Below are positions 42,970 through 51,165 of a stretch of DNA of 64,000 nt, in pieces; the first letter of the stretch is position 1, and each line of letters begins with the position of its first letter. The DNA comes from Opitutales bacterium (lineage in GTDB: Bacteria; Verrucomicrobiota; Verrucomicrobiia; Opitutales; Intestinicryptomonadaceae). The notes beneath the pieces were generated by a model that was not told the DNA's origin, did not search any database, and was given only the letters and a program-made list of their open reading frames with translations. A program made the translations under genes and the position numbers. The DNA lies in the NCBI GenBank assembly GCA_015061945.1, contig SUVP01000004.1, positions 186,001 to 250,000 of the forward strand. The letters are read 5' to 3'.

Positions 42970-44280
42970 ATGAGAGCTATTTTTAGAGCATTTTTTATTT
43001 ATCTATTTGTAGTGGTGTCGGCAACGCTTTGTGCTGAAAAATATATTACCACCTTTCAACCTGAAACCCCTGAAAAATTCAAGCGTTTCGGCGAGTACTT
43101 CTACGATATGAAAAATGTCAACCCTTACCCAATTCCAAATGTACTCGATCGTCCCGACGGGAAAGGGAAAGTCAAAACAGCACAAGAATGGACTCAACAA
43201 GTACGTCCTTTAGTTTTAAAATATTTTGAAGATGAAGTCTACGGAGCAATTCCGCCACGCCCCGACACAATTAAATTCGAACTTTTTGAATCTTCGAAAA
43301 ATGCACTTGGTGGAATTGCCGAACGTCGACAATATCGCATAACAGTTGGTGCGAAATACGGCGAAAGAACCTTCCACGTTTTACTCTATTTACCTTTAAA
43401 TGCAAAAGGCACACCTGCTTTTATCTGCCCAAACTTCAACGGTAATTACACAATTTCAAGCGAGCCTGAAGTAAAAAAAATAATCGCATATCGCTCGAGA
43501 ATGAAAACGCACCAACGTGGCTCTTATGCGAGCAGAATACCAGTTGCCGAAATTGTCGCACGTGGATATGCCATTGCGACTTTCAGCTATGAAGAAATTT
43601 ATAACGACGGTAAATCGCAAGAAATAGCCCAGAAAAGTGTCTATGGAATTTTTGAAGAAAACCCTACGCCGAAAAATTCAATCGCAATGTGGGCGTGGGG
43701 CAATATGCGTGTAATGGATTTACTGCAAACTTTGCCTGAAATAGACTCTCAGAAAATTGCAGTTGCGGGACACTCGCGTATGGGCAAAACTGCACTTCTA
43801 ACAGGTGCGTTTGATACGCGATTTGCCTATGTAATTGTCAACAATTCGGGCTGTATGGGCGACGCTCTCTCGAAACGTAAATATGGCGAAACAATTAAGT
43901 CGATGTTTGGCACACACCAAGTTGGCTATTGGTTCTCGCCTGCCCTCAAAAAATATATCGACAACGAAGGTACAATGCCTCTCGACCAACATCACTTGCT
44001 TGCGACAATCGCACCTCGTATGCTATACACGACATCGGCAACTGAAGATTATTGGGCAGATCCAGAAGGTCAACTTTTGGGACTAATCCACGCTTGCCCA
44101 ATTTACAAACTTTTTGGTGCAACAAATTTCCCAACACTCGATGCTCTTGAAATCGAAAAGCCAGTTCACGCAAATGTCGCTTACCATATTCGCAAAGGTA
44201 AACACGATATGACTTCGTACGACTGGAATAACTTTATCGATTACGCTGAAAAATGTGGTTGGAAGCCCAAGACCAAGTAA
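42970..44280 (+). CDS. CE15-type glucuronoyl esterase, paralogue 1 of 6
   Basis: Secreted alpha/beta hydrolase of 436 residues from the ATG at 42970 (signal ends ...VVVSATLCA). CE15 marks: AQEWTQQVRPLVLKYFEDEV and YGAIPPRP at the N-terminus, nucleophile elbow GHSRMGKTA, NNSGCMGDALSKRKYGE, DQHHLLATIAPRMLY, WADPEGQ and a C-terminal GKHDMTSYDW that supplies the catalytic His. Such enzymes cut ester bonds between 4-O-methylglucuronate of xylan and lignin alcohols. The frame is open upstream to 42811, but that part overlaps the divergent gene and lacks a signal. It heads a six-gene tandem array. Confidence 0.87.
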   Translation: MRAIFRAFFIYLFVVVSATLCAEKYITTFQPETPEKFKRFGEYFYDMKNVNPYPIPNVLDRPDGKGKVKTAQEWTQQVRPLVLKYFEDEVYGAIPPRPDTIKFELFESSKNALGGIAERRQYRITVGAKYGERTFHVLLYLPLNAKGTPAFICPNFNGNYTISSEPEVKKIIAYRSRMKTHQRGSYASRIPVAEIVARGYAIATFSYEEIYNDGKSQEIAQKSVYGIFEENPTPKNSIAMWAWGNMRVMDLLQTLPEIDSQKIAVAGHSRMGKTALLTGAFDTRFAYVIVNNSGCMGDALSKRKYGETIKSMFGTHQVGYWFSPALKKYIDNEGTMPLDQHHLLATIAPRMLYTTSATEDYWADPEGQLLGLIHACPIYKLFGATNFPTLDALEIEKPVHANVAYHIRKGKHDMTSYDWNNFIDYAEKCGWKPKTK

Positions 44281-44335
44281 TAATCACACCCTATTTACTT
44301 GACCATATTATCGCCTCTACATACGATATTTTCTT

Positions 44336-45667
44336 ATGAAAAAGAATTTATCTATATTGTTGGGGGCTTTTTGTTGCACGCTTGCACCATTTGTGTTTGC
44401 AGAAAAATATCAGACGATAGACTTACCGAAAGAAAACGCAAAAACACTTAAACGATACGGAGCCGAACTCTACATTGCGTCGAAAGCAAACGCATACCCA
44501 ATCCCGCATGTACTCAATCGTCTCGACGGAAATGGGAAAATTGAAACTGCACAAGAATGGAACAATATTGCACGCAATAAAATTCTCAAATTTTATCAGA
44601 CACAAGTTTATGGTGCAATACCGCCTCGCCCAAAATCTTTAAAATTCGAGCTTGTTGAATCATCGGATAACGCACTTGATGGCAAGGCAATTCGCCGACA
44701 ATACAAAATTATATCGACCGACAAATTTGGTACTTTCGAGTTTCTCGTTCTTCTCTACATCCCGAAAAATATCGACGGCAAAGCACCAGCGTTCGTCTAT
44801 CCGAACTTTTGGGGCAATTATAGTTTGACCGATGAAAAAGAAATCCCCCTGCCAGACTTCAGATATAGCGGTGGAAAGAAAGTAAAAATAAAAGAAAAAG
44901 AAAGAGGCTCTCGTGATAGATTGCCTGTCCGAGATATAATCGCACGTGGATTCGCTACTGCAACTTTCGCCTATTGTGATGTCTACCCTGACCTTGTGAA
45001 AGAAGACGGAGCAAAACAATCTATCTACAAGATTTTTCACAAAGACCCAAAGTATCCTGAATGTATGCCGTTTCCAGCGTGGGCGTGGGGCAATATGCGT
45101 GTGATGGATTTGCTCCAAACTCAACCTGAAATCGATTGCGATAAAGTCGCCGTTGTGGGACACTCTCGACTCGGCAAGACTGCAATCATAACAGGTGCAT
45201 ACGACACACGTTTCGCCTATGTGATTGCAAATAACTCGGGCTGTATGGGCGATGCTCTCTCAAAACGTAAATACGGTGAAAATATCCACGCAATAGCAAA
45301 CGTAACTTTCCTCTATTGGCTTTTGCCTCAAATGAAGAAGTATGCAAATAATGAAGGTGAATTGCCTCTCGACCAACACCACTTGCTTGCGACAATAGCA
45401 CCTCGTATGCTCTATTGTGCGTCGGCAACTGAAGACGTATGGGCAGATCCTGAAGGCGAGCTGTTAGGGCTTATGCACGCATGCCCAGCTTTTGCACTTT
45501 TCGGAGCAAAGAATTTCCCGACCCTCGATGTTCTCGAAATCGAAAAACCATTCCATGGAGATGTAGCTTACCATATCCGCAAAGGCAAACACAATATAAC
45601 TCCATACGATTGGAAAAACTTTATGGATTATGCTCAAAAGCATGGATGGAATCCAAAAAAGAAATAA
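44336..45667 (+). CDS. CE15-type glucuronoyl esterase, paralogue 2 of 6
   Basis: A 443-residue secreted esterase, signal MKKNLSILLGAFCCTLAPFV plus FA. Motifs: YGAIPPRPKSLKFEL, VVGHSRLGKTAIITGAYD, NNSGCMGDALSKRKYGE, DQHHLLATIAPRMLY, WADPEGE and GKHNITPYDW. It is closest to paralogues 1 and 3 by eye. A Lys-rich insertion (GGKKVKIKEKERGSRDR) precedes the elbow; in other CE15 proteins this region lies near the active site and varies in length, so substrate preference may differ. Confidence 0.87.
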   Translation: MKKNLSILLGAFCCTLAPFVFAEKYQTIDLPKENAKTLKRYGAELYIASKANAYPIPHVLNRLDGNGKIETAQEWNNIARNKILKFYQTQVYGAIPPRPKSLKFELVESSDNALDGKAIRRQYKIISTDKFGTFEFLVLLYIPKNIDGKAPAFVYPNFWGNYSLTDEKEIPLPDFRYSGGKKVKIKEKERGSRDRLPVRDIIARGFATATFAYCDVYPDLVKEDGAKQSIYKIFHKDPKYPECMPFPAWAWGNMRVMDLLQTQPEIDCDKVAVVGHSRLGKTAIITGAYDTRFAYVIANNSGCMGDALSKRKYGENIHAIANVTFLYWLLPQMKKYANNEGELPLDQHHLLATIAPRMLYCASATEDVWADPEGELLGLMHACPAFALFGAKNFPTLDVLEIEKPFHGDVAYHIRKGKHNITPYDWKNFMDYAQKHGWNPKKK

Positions 45668-45734
45668 CGTCTAATTTGCCGTTTGGTAAAGTTCAGTATT
45701 GACTATTTACCACAACAATAATACCTAATTTCCT

Positions 45735-47060
45735 ATGAGAAAGTATATGCCATATATCTTGTGCAGTACACTGCTTGTACTCGCATCAACTTTTACATTT
45801 GCCGAAAAATATAAGACCGTAAACAAACCTGTAAACGACAAGTTTATAAAAAAATATGGCCGATCTTTTTTTGATGTAAAAAATATCAACCCATTCCCAA
45901 TCCCACATGTTCTCGATAGAATCGACAACAAAGGGAAAATCACAACTGCACAAGAATGGAACAATATTGCACGTCCACAAATTTTGAACTTTTACGATGA
46001 GCAAGTCTACGGAGCAATTCCCCCTCGCCCAGATTCTATAAATTTTGAGTTGTTGGAATCGTCGAAAGACGCTCTCGGCGGAATTGCAGAACGCCGACAG
46101 TATAGAATCACAGTATCGGCAAAATATGGCTCTCGTGATATCAATGTACTTTTCTATTTGCCCAAGGGTGCAACAAAAGATGTGCCGACATTCGTTTACA
46201 CAAACTTTGCAGGCAACTACGCAATGTCGCCCGAAGAAGAAGTTTTCAGAATCGAACCACCAAAAACAAAAGGCAAAAATTTAAAACGTGGACGCCAAGC
46301 GACACGCTTGCCTATTGCCGATATTGTCGCACGTGGATTCGCCGTTGCAACACACTGCTACGAAGACCTCTACCCCGACGATAAATCACAAAAAGCATTT
46401 AAGCAAAGCATCTATCAGATTTTCGCCAACCGCAATTCATTCCCCCAAGGTGGTGCTATCTCGGCATGGGCTTGGGGAAATATGCGTGTGATGGATTTAC
46501 TCCAAACAATCCCCGAACTCGACAAACAGAAGATTGCTATCGTTGGGCACTCACGTCTTGGCAAAACTGCAATCCTCACAGGTGTACACGACAAACGCTT
46601 TGCATACATTATAGCAAACAATTCAGGCTGTATGGGCGACGCTCTCTCGAAACGCTACTACGGGGAATCACTTGGCTCAATGGTAAAAATCAATTTTCCA
46701 TATTGGTTTATGCCAGCTCTCGCAAAGTATGCCGACAACGAGGGCGAGTTGCCACTTGACCAACATCACTTGCTTGCGACAATAGCACCACGTATGCTCT
46801 ATACAACGTCGACAACAAAGGATGAATGGGCAGATCCCGAAGGTCAACTTTTAGGGCTTATAAATGCGTGTCCAGCGTTTGCACTTTTCGGAGCAAAGAA
46901 CTTCCCAACTCTTGATGCACTCGAGATTGAAAAGCCATTCCATGGAGATGTCGCCTACCATATCAGAAGAGGCAAACACAGTATAACCCCGTACGACTGG
47001 AACAATTTTATGGACTACGCACAAAAGCGTGGTTGGAAACCTGTTTTACCAAAGAAATAA
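45735..47060 (+). CDS. CE15-type glucuronoyl esterase, paralogue 3 of 6
   Basis: A 441-residue secreted esterase with signal MRKYMPYILCSTLLVLASTF plus TFA. Motifs: YGAIPPRPDSINFEL, VGHSRLGKTAILTGVHD, NNSGCMGDALSKRYYGE, DQHHLLATIAPRMLY, WADPEGQ, GKHSITPYDW. The insert before the elbow (RIEPPKTKGKNLKRGRQATR) is short and basic. It ends two bases before the next start, so paralogues 3 and 4 are tightly coupled. Confidence 0.87.
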   Translation: MRKYMPYILCSTLLVLASTFTFAEKYKTVNKPVNDKFIKKYGRSFFDVKNINPFPIPHVLDRIDNKGKITTAQEWNNIARPQILNFYDEQVYGAIPPRPDSINFELLESSKDALGGIAERRQYRITVSAKYGSRDINVLFYLPKGATKDVPTFVYTNFAGNYAMSPEEEVFRIEPPKTKGKNLKRGRQATRLPIADIVARGFAVATHCYEDLYPDDKSQKAFKQSIYQIFANRNSFPQGGAISAWAWGNMRVMDLLQTIPELDKQKIAIVGHSRLGKTAILTGVHDKRFAYIIANNSGCMGDALSKRYYGESLGSMVKINFPYWFMPALAKYADNEGELPLDQHHLLATIAPRMLYTTSTTKDEWADPEGQLLGLINACPAFALFGAKNFPTLDALEIEKPFHGDVAYHIRRGKHSITPYDWNNFMDYAQKRGWKPVLPKK

Positions 47061-47061
47061 A

Positions 47062-48315
47062 ATGAAGAAAAATATTATAAAATCGATAGCACTCGCAACA
47101 GCTCTATTTTGTGGAGCATGTGCGTCAACCGATGATTCAGACAAGCAATTCCCATTGCCCGATATTTTGGTATCGCCTATAACAAAAACAAAAATTACAA
47201 CAGCTCAAGACTGGAACAATATTGCACGTCCTGAAATTTTGGAATTTTTCCAAAAGAATGTTTACGGCAAAATGGTGCCTCGCCCACAAAAGTTGGAATT
47301 CAAACTTTTTGAAGAATCGGACAACGCCCTTGATGGCACGGCAATCCGCAAACAATACAAAGTTGTCTCAACAGATGTAAACGGGTCGCACTCGTTCAAT
47401 GTGCTTGTGTATATTCCCAAAAATGCGAAGGGAAAAGTTCCAGCGTTTGTATGCCCGAACTTTTGGGGAACATATAGCATTACCGATGACAAAGCTGTTC
47501 CGTTGCGAGAATTCAAAGGGAAATCGAAAACAAAAGTCAAAGAATCGGACAGAGGTTGTCGACCAGAAAGAATCCCTGTTCGCGATATAATCGCACGTGG
47601 TTTTGCAATAGCTACATTCTGCTATTGCGATGTCTATCATGACGGAATCAAAAACGACGGTGCGAAAAAATCAATCTACAAGATTTTTGCCGATGATGCA
47701 AATTGGGAAAAACTCGCAATTCCAGCATGGGCGTGGGGAAATATGCGTACAATAGATATTCTCGAAACATTGCCTGAAATCGACAAACGTAAAATCTGCT
47801 TGGCTGGACACTCTCGCCTTGCCAAAACTGCTGTTTACACTTCCGCATTCGACCAACGTATTTCACTTGCATGCATAAATGGCGGTGGATGCAAACGCCT
47901 TTGCTTCTTGCCAAACCTACGCTTCCCATATTGGTTCTCGAAAAATTTGAGAACATACGTTGAAAATGAACAGACCGGAATTCCATTTGAAGAATTGAAA
48001 AAACTCTGTGCCGGTAAACCACCATTGCCAGTTGAACAATACTCACTCATAGCGTGTATTGCTCCACGTGCCTTGTATTTGGCAACAGCCGATGGCGATA
48101 TATTCGCCCCACCTTACGTTCACTTTCCAGCCGTCAAGGGTGTAGAACCTGTTTACAAACTTTTTGGTGCAAAAGATTTCCCACCTATGAGTATGGAAAG
48201 TAGCCCAACAGCATACTTTGGTGACATTGCATACCATTGTAAAAAGGGTGTACACTCTATCACTAAAGAAGACTGGAAAAACTTTATGGATTACGCACAA
48301 AAACTCGGTTTCTAA
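47062..48315 (+). CDS. CE15-like esterase, divergent paralogue 4 of 6 (putative lipoprotein)
   Basis: A 417-residue protein from the ATG at 47062. The N-terminus (MKKNIIKSIALATALFCGAC) may carry a lipobox ending at Cys20, unlike the other five, so it could be membrane-anchored. The elbow is kept as GHSRLAKTA (Gly to Ala before Lys) and the His motif as KKGVHSITKEDW, but NNSGCMGDAL becomes INGGGCKRLC, DQHHLLATIAPR becomes VEQYSLIACIAPR, and WADPEG becomes IFAPPYV. An insertion (QTGIPFEELKKLCAGKP) follows. The Ser and His remain, so it may hydrolyse another ester, possibly with a different acid residue. Confidence 0.78.
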   Translation: MKKNIIKSIALATALFCGACASTDDSDKQFPLPDILVSPITKTKITTAQDWNNIARPEILEFFQKNVYGKMVPRPQKLEFKLFEESDNALDGTAIRKQYKVVSTDVNGSHSFNVLVYIPKNAKGKVPAFVCPNFWGTYSITDDKAVPLREFKGKSKTKVKESDRGCRPERIPVRDIIARGFAIATFCYCDVYHDGIKNDGAKKSIYKIFADDANWEKLAIPAWAWGNMRTIDILETLPEIDKRKICLAGHSRLAKTAVYTSAFDQRISLACINGGGCKRLCFLPNLRFPYWFSKNLRTYVENEQTGIPFEELKKLCAGKPPLPVEQYSLIACIAPRALYLATADGDIFAPPYVHFPAVKGVEPVYKLFGAKDFPPMSMESSPTAYFGDIAYHCKKGVHSITKEDWKNFMDYAQKLGF

Positions 48316-48340
48316 AATACAAAAAATTTAAAGGAAAAAT

Positions 48341-49705
48341 ATGAAAAAGTATCTAACAATATTATTGGCATTGGGGACATCGTTTGCATTTGCAGGCGAG
48401 TTGTATAAAGCAGAACCACCCGCAAAAGGTTGGAATTATAAAGTTCGCAGAACAGGCGAAAAGATTCATATAAATTACGATGAATCTAAAGCCGACATCT
48501 ACAAGAAGCTCGATATTCTCGATAAAATCGGGGAAAAGGGACGTGTAGAATCGGCGAAGCAATGGATGAATGAAGAACGTCCAAAGGTAATAAAATTCCT
48601 CGAAGAAGAATATTACGGCAAACTTCCCCCTCGCCCAAAGAAGCTTGAATTTAAGCTCGTGGAAGAATCGGACAATGCTCTCGACGGCACTGCAAAACGC
48701 CGTCAATACAAGATTATTTCGACTGATGTCAACGGCTCGCACACGTTCAATGTTTTGATGTATTACCCAAAATATGCGTCAAAAGAAAACCCTGTACCAG
48801 CGTTTATTTATTGCAACTATGGTGGCAATCACACAACTACAACAGAAAAAGAAGTTCTTTTGCCTGAATCAGACGCTTGGTTGAGAAATAATTCTGCATG
48901 CAAAATTTCAGACCACAAAGCATACGACTATCAACGTGGCACACACGTAAGTCGCCATCCATATAAAGAAACAATCGCACGCGGATACGCCGTTGCTACA
49001 TTCACCTACAATGAGCTTTATCCTGATACCGAAACTTTCTTTATGCCCGAAAAATCTATCTACAAGATTTTCTATCGACAAGCTCTCGACAAACACTTGC
49101 GTTCTATTCCAGCATGGGCGTGGGGAAATTGCCGTGTTCTCGATTTGCTCGAATCATTGCCGTTTATCGACCGACACCACATCGGTGTTGCAGGACACTC
49201 TCGCATCGGCAAAACTGCAATGCTAACTGGTGCATACGATAAACGTGTTGCGTTAGCAGTTTCAAACAGCTCGTGCATTGGTGGAGCAGCGATGAACCGC
49301 CGCGACTATGGCGAAACACTTAAGACAGCATCGCACCACTTCATTTGTTGGTATCAACCAAAGATGCAATACTATGGCAACAATGTCGAAGAAATGCCGA
49401 TTGATTCACAACACTTCCTTGCGGCAATGGCTCCACGTATGATTTATGTTCTTTCGGGAACAAAAGACTTTTGGGCAGATCCAAAGGGAGAATTCCTCTC
49501 GCTTATGGAAGCTGGTAAAATCTACGGATTGTTTGGAGCAAAGAAAATGGCTACTCTCGACGATTTGAGAGTTAACAAGCCGTTTATCGGCGATGGTTTC
49601 GGTTTTGTTCTCTATGACGGCAAACATAAAATAGACCTCTACAACTGGAATTGCATTATGGACTTCACCGATGCACATGGTTGGACAAAAAACGTTAAGA
49701 AATAA
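48341..49705 (+). CDS. CE15-type glucuronoyl esterase, paralogue 5 of 6
   Basis: A 454-residue secreted esterase with signal MKKYLTILLALGTSFAFA. Motifs: YYGKLPPRPKKLEFKLVEES, AGHSRIGKTAMLTGAYD, NSSCIGGAAMNRRDYGE, DSQHFLAAMAPRMIY, WADPKGE and DGKHKIDLYNW. It forms a subgroup with paralogue 6, whose C-terminal 180 residues are nearly identical. The preceding spacer carries an AAGGAAAAAT ribosome binding site. Confidence 0.86.
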   Translation: MKKYLTILLALGTSFAFAGELYKAEPPAKGWNYKVRRTGEKIHINYDESKADIYKKLDILDKIGEKGRVESAKQWMNEERPKVIKFLEEEYYGKLPPRPKKLEFKLVEESDNALDGTAKRRQYKIISTDVNGSHTFNVLMYYPKYASKENPVPAFIYCNYGGNHTTTTEKEVLLPESDAWLRNNSACKISDHKAYDYQRGTHVSRHPYKETIARGYAVATFTYNELYPDTETFFMPEKSIYKIFYRQALDKHLRSIPAWAWGNCRVLDLLESLPFIDRHHIGVAGHSRIGKTAMLTGAYDKRVALAVSNSSCIGGAAMNRRDYGETLKTASHHFICWYQPKMQYYGNNVEEMPIDSQHFLAAMAPRMIYVLSGTKDFWADPKGEFLSLMEAGKIYGLFGAKKMATLDDLRVNKPFIGDGFGFVLYDGKHKIDLYNWNCIMDFTDAHGWTKNVKK

Positions 49706-49720
49706 ATCACAAAAAAATAA

Positions 49721-51082
49721 ATGAAAAAATATTTCACAATATTATTACTACTTGGAGCATCGCTTGCATTTGCAGGCGAGCTCTACGTTTCTGATCGAAA
49801 CGATAGAGTCCCACGCAAGTATGGTCCGAAAAAAGTTGATATTGTAATCAACTACGATGAGTCGAAGGCAAACATCTACAAGAAGCTCGACATCCTCGAT
49901 AAAATCGGCGGTGGCGGACGTGTGGAATCGGCAAAGCAATGGATGAATGAAGAACGTCCAAAGGTTATAAAATTTCTCGAAGAAGAATATTACGGGAAGA
50001 TGCCACCACTCCCGAAAAAGCTCGAGTTTAAGCTCGTTGAAAAATCGGACAACGCACTCGACGGCACTGCAAAACGCCGTCAATACAAGATTATTTCGAC
50101 CGATGTAAATGGTACGCACACTTTCAATGTGTTGATGTATTTCCCAAAATATGCGTCGAAAAATAATCCTGTGCCAGCATTCGTTTACACAAACTATTCG
50201 GGTAATCACACAACAGTTGCGGAAAAAGAAGTTTTACTTCCAGAACGTGATGCGTGGTTCAGAAATAGCAAGACGGGAAAAATCACAAACCATACCACAA
50301 ACGATTCGCAACGTGGTGCATCTCTAACACCACATCCATTTAAGGAGATTGTCGCACGTGGATACGCTGTTGCAACATTCAGCTACAACGAACTCTATCC
50401 CGATACAGAAACTTACTTTATGCCCGAAAAATCTATCTACAAGATTTTCGACAGAAAGGCACTCGGCGAACACTTACGTTCTATCCCAGCATGGGCGTGG
50501 GGCGATTGTCGTGTTCTCGATTTGCTCGAGACTTTGCCGTTTATCGATAGACATCATATCGGCGTTGCGGGACACTCACGACTCGGCAAAACTGCAATGC
50601 TCGCTGGAGCATACGACCAACGTTTTGCGTTGGCAGTTTCAAATAGCTCGTGCATTGGCGGAGCAGCGATGAACCGTCGTGATTACGGCGAAACACTTCG
50701 CTCGGCAACTGTAAACTTCTATTGCTGGTATCTGCCAAAGATGCAGTACTATGGCGAACATGTCGAAGAAATGCCGATTGACGCACAACACTTCCTTGCG
50801 GCAATGGCTCCACGTATGATTTATGTTCTTTCGGGAACAAAAGATTATTGGGCTGACCCAAAGGGAGAATTCCTCTCGCTTATGGAAGCTGGTAAAATCT
50901 ACGGATTGTTTGGTGCAAAGAAAATGGCTACTCTCGACGATTTAAGAGTTGAAACGCCATTCATCGGCGATGGTTTCGGTTTCGTCCTCTACAACGGCAC
51001 ACATAAAATAGACCTCTACAACTGGAACTGCATTATGGACTTTACCGATGCACATGGTTGGACAAAAAATGTAAAGAAATAG
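49721..51082 (+). CDS. CE15-type glucuronoyl esterase, paralogue 6 of 6
   Basis: A 453-residue secreted esterase with signal MKKYFTILLLLGASLAFA. Motifs: AGHSRLGKTAMLAGAYD, NSSCIGGAAMNRRDYGE, DAQHFLAAMAPRMIY, WADPKGE and NGTHKIDLYNW, where Lys before the His of paralogue 5 is Thr. It starts 15 bases after paralogue 5. The array ends in a strong terminator. High nucleotide identity with paralogue 5 points to a recent duplication. Confidence 0.86.
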   Translation: MKKYFTILLLLGASLAFAGELYVSDRNDRVPRKYGPKKVDIVINYDESKANIYKKLDILDKIGGGGRVESAKQWMNEERPKVIKFLEEEYYGKMPPLPKKLEFKLVEKSDNALDGTAKRRQYKIISTDVNGTHTFNVLMYFPKYASKNNPVPAFVYTNYSGNHTTVAEKEVLLPERDAWFRNSKTGKITNHTTNDSQRGASLTPHPFKEIVARGYAVATFSYNELYPDTETYFMPEKSIYKIFDRKALGEHLRSIPAWAWGDCRVLDLLETLPFIDRHHIGVAGHSRLGKTAMLAGAYDQRFALAVSNSSCIGGAAMNRRDYGETLRSATVNFYCWYLPKMQYYGEHVEEMPIDAQHFLAAMAPRMIYVLSGTKDYWADPKGEFLSLMEAGKIYGLFGAKKMATLDDLRVETPFIGDGFGFVLYNGTHKIDLYNWNCIMDFTDAHGWTKNVKK

Positions 51083-51101
51083 AGCGACAAATTTATACCT
51101 A

Positions 51102-51131
51102 AACCACCTCAATTTGAGGTGGTTTTTTTTT
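51102..51131 (+). terminator. Intrinsic terminator ending the CE15 array
   Basis: AACCACCTC (51102-51110) pairs with GAGGTGGTT (51116-51124), loop AATTT, followed by a run of T. Confidence 0.88.
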
Positions 51132-51165
51132 GACTTTAAAATATTTTTTAATAGCGTGATTCTAT

